From Acrasis kona (lineage: Eukaryota > Heterolobosea > Eutetramitea > Acrasida > Acrasidae): a stretch of 64,000 nt of DNA. Of the stretch, positions 61,980-64,000 are shown in pieces. The position numbers and the translations under genes were made by a program. The stretch spans positions 1 to 64,000 of the forward strand of contig JAOPGA020001202.1 in NCBI GenBank assembly GCA_026419775.2. Direction: 5' to 3'. The first letter of the stretch is position 1, and each line of letters opens with the position of its first letter. Under the pieces are notes generated by a model, which saw only the letters and a list, made by a program, of their open reading frames with translations, was not told where the DNA came from and ran no database searches.

Positions 61980-63086
61980 TCAAAGATTCATAATGGCGAA
62001 TTGACTAGTTGCACGAAGAAGAGGTATTTTGTTCGTACGGTTAAATGTTGCAGTATTGTAAAAGGTGATGTCTTCATAACTCATGATGGCGACAAGATCT
62101 TCATCACCATGACATTCTACAATTGTATTGGGGATACTGAAGTATTTTTTCAGTTCTCCCGTTCGAGGATGCAGAAGTCTCACCACATTGCCGTAAGTAT
62201 CATAGTTTATAAGCAAGTTGTTTACAGATGTTGACAAAAACAATGTTCTTTGTGGATAATTTAATAAAAAGACACAGCCAGTTGATTTTTTGTTCCATAT
62301 CCTTATGTTACCATTAGTATGACTGGATATTAGCTGACCACTACTAGAGAGCACAATGCTGTCAGTAAAATCTTTACACCAAAGTCTCTTCACCTGTTGT
62401 AAGGTTTCTTTATTTACAAAAATGAGTTTCTTATTGTTGCCACCAAGAACACAAGTCGATTCGTCAAGTTCACATGAGCATGTTATGGACCAAGCGTCCG
62501 ATATTAAGGCTGTTTCACTTTTTTTGTTGATTATGGGGTCACGCCACACTAATAGTTCATTACTTTGCCTGTCAGGGAACGCGTATGTTCGGCTATCTAT
62601 AACAATAATCCGCAGAGGAAGTTTCGAAAAACTGATATTTAAAGAGGACAGAACAACATCGTTTTTAACATCTATGATACTTACACCATTTCTGTGAAGA
62701 TACATGACGTTTCCATCTGATGTTGTTATAAAATTATATGCCAATCTTTCAAGTGCAATGTCTTTAATTAGATTTCCCGAAAGGTCATATATGTGTAGTG
62801 AATTTTCACTTGAGCACAACGATGCCACCACCTTTGTTTGGAAAACTGCCCGCATCCTCATAAAGTTCTTTAGTAGCATAAAAGTATTTATCTCTGCTGT
62901 ATCTCTTCCATAAGTGAGTAAATCAACGTCACAAAAACAATTCGCTGAGCATGGATCAACCTTCTGCCTTGGACGATATTGATAGTTTGAATCATCGTCG
63001 GGTATATTCCCCATCATTTGTAGTACCAACAAAGACTGCAACGTTATAACAGCATCATTGCACACGTCTTGTTCTTCGTTGCTCAT
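61980..63086 (-). CDS. Propeller-like (degenerate WD40) protein
   Basis: An intronless 368-residue frame. Repeated four-strand blocks: SENSLHIYDLSGNLIKDIAL, GVSIIDVKNDVVLSS, SNELLVWRDPIINKKSE, NKKLIFVNKETLQQVKRLW, SGQLISSHTNGNIRIWNKKS and GNVVRLLHPRTGELKKYFS. At least six blades are visible, consistent with a seven-bladed WD40-like scaffold, though only NIRIW ends classically. N-terminal ~60 residues are acidic and Cys-containing (CSANCFCDVD). It converges on the helical orphan with a 19-bp gap. Confidence 0.65.
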   Translation of the reverse strand: MSNEEQDVCNDAVITLQSLLVLQMMGNIPDDDSNYQYRPRQKVDPCSANCFCDVDLLTYGRDTAEINTFMLLKNFMRMRAVFQTKVVASLCSSENSLHIYDLSGNLIKDIALERLAYNFITTSDGNVMYLHRNGVSIIDVKNDVVLSSLNISFSKLPLRIIVIDSRTYAFPDRQSNELLVWRDPIINKKSETALISDAWSITCSCELDESTCVLGGNNKKLIFVNKETLQQVKRLWCKDFTDSIVLSSSGQLISSHTNGNIRIWNKKSTGCVFLLNYPQRTLFLSTSVNNLLINYDTYGNVVRLLHPRTGELKKYFSIPNTIVECHGDEDLVAIMSYEDITFYNTATFNRTNKIPLLRATSQFAIMNL

Positions 63087-63248
63087 ATTTTTGTAAGGGT
63101 TATTTGCAGAACTAAAAACACATTGAGGATCAACAATAATTATTACTTTATTGAATAGTATTTTACAGGTTTATTGCACAAAAGTTATGTTCAATCACAC
63201 TAGAATGGTTTGTAGCTTTTTTTCTGTGTTGATCTAAATCGACGCACC

Positions 63249-63896
63249 TCATGTCTTTTTGTAAACCAAATCTTTGAATTCTATATCGTGCTTCCTAGTT
63301 GTTTCGGTGTTCATAATTTTGGTTGTAATTCGCATAGAGGGTTCGTCGATAGTGAATGGACCAAAGGTTATTTCGTTTGGAATTTCGTAGTCGCTCCCTG
63401 TGGCATGTTTGTATATCACGTTGTCGCCACAACGCACGACAATAAGGAAACCAATTAGGTTAAATTGTTTACCGGCTTTCAGGTTCCACGTCCCCATGTA
63501 TTTACCTTTTTCAAGTTCGGTGTCGGAGGAAATCTCAAGCCACCAAACATTTTTAAGAAGCAGATTGTGTGCTTTCTTTTTCCCCCTCATGTATTCTTTG
63601 TTGGTGAAATATCGGTCGTTATCTATCCATGGACCAGTGAAGGTGGATGAATAGCGTGTTAGCCTCTGGTTATACTCAACAGCTTTCCTAAAATCATCCT
63701 TTGATTCTAGTGATTCGGTAGAAAAGCATTGGCAACTATTATAAATGTCCTCCCACAACTCATCGACTATCGAATTGAAAAACTTGCACGAAGCAGCCAC
63801 TGCCTCTAAGGAGTCAAGGTCAAGAAATGTTAGGATCGGTATGCAAAGATCTTTTGTGTTGCTCATCATATTATAGACTTCATTTACGGAACTCAT
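63249..63896 (-). CDS. F-box protein with possible PP2-like domain
   Basis: A 215-residue frame starting MSSVNEVYNMMSNTKDLCIP. Residues ~15-55 fit an F-box (CIPILTFLDLDSLEAVAASC then KFFNSIVDELWEDIY), which binds Skp1 in SCF ubiquitin ligases. Residues ~115-215 are beta-rich, beginning WWLEISSDTELEKGKYMGTW, resembling the phloem-protein-2 (PP2) lectin fold seen in plant F-box proteins. The F-box call is fairly firm, the PP2 call tentative. If right it may recognise glycoproteins for degradation. Bases 63897-64000 hold only upstream sequence. Confidence 0.65.
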   Translation of the reverse strand: MSSVNEVYNMMSNTKDLCIPILTFLDLDSLEAVAASCKFFNSIVDELWEDIYNSCQCFSTESLESKDDFRKAVEYNQRLTRYSSTFTGPWIDNDRYFTNKEYMRGKKKAHNLLLKNVWWLEISSDTELEKGKYMGTWNLKAGKQFNLIGFLIVVRCGDNVIYKHATGSDYEIPNEITFGPFTIDEPSMRITTKIMNTETTRKHDIEFKDLVYKKT

Positions 63897-64000
63897 TGTC
63901 TCTTTTCGTATTTAACGTCACTGTATTACTTTGTTTTAATGTTCGGTCTATTTATTTCCTTCGAAGTGATTGTCTGTCCGGTTACAATCAACTTCAATCA

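Overview
The window is AT-rich, gene-dense nuclear DNA of a free-living protist. Genes sit on both strands, often under 100 bp apart, and many are split by very short GT-AG introns (mostly 31-44 nt). The standard genetic code is in use. Ciliary genes (an IFT52 homologue and a crescerin-like TOG protein) next to Thr-Pro-rich surface proteins, a Delta-12 desaturase, an NBR1/p62-like receptor and many multidomain orphans fit an amoeboflagellate of the Heterolobosea (Naegleria/Acrasis type). That placement is an inference from gene content, not proven.

Layout. 1-12 kb: secreted or surface proteins (1-768, 1563-2990, 9366-11363), a Rho-family GTPase lacking both GTPase-critical residues, a secreted 2H phosphoesterase, citrate synthase and a PPR-like mitochondrial protein. 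12.2-19.2 kb: a four-exon, four-helix membrane protein whose last exon, together with the end of the neighbouring desaturase gene, occurs twice. The two copies flank about 5.7 kb filled with decayed mobile elements (tyrosine recombinase, LINE tails, Tnp2-like transposase) and two small host-like genes. 19-32 kb: Delta-12 desaturase, a PB1-TM-fascin-like protein, a TOG-repeat protein, a 1526-residue PH/NmrA/NmrA/VPS9/DUF547 protein and IFT52. 32-44 kb: P4-ATPase flippase, a second Thr-Pro-rich surface protein, a full-size ABCB transporter, a secreted glycoside hydrolase bracketed by direct repeats, and a tRNA-Gly with an 11-nt insertion at its T-loop. 44-51 kb: NBR1/p62-like protein, small coiled-coil protein, ER-type anchored giant coiled coil with an LRR end, MDR reductase. 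51.2-54.3 kb: a structurally complete Mutator-like element with 130-bp terminal inverted repeats and a 10-bp target duplication. 54-64 kb: small orphans, two propeller-like proteins, SUB2/UAP56 helicase, a large helical orphan and an F-box protein.

Themes: membrane and vesicle traffic (flippase, VPS9/Rab5-type GEF, PB1 and autophagy receptor, ER coiled coil, Rho), cilium building (IFT52, TOG protein) and an extracellular coat or secretome. The most unusual observations are three genes that each need a +1 shift where an in-frame stop is followed by A, the new domain combination at 25728-30509, the split tRNA-Gly, the non-hydrolysing Rho, and the repeat-built MULE ends. Exon boundaries were worked out by eye from frame continuity and family conservation; no database search was possible.
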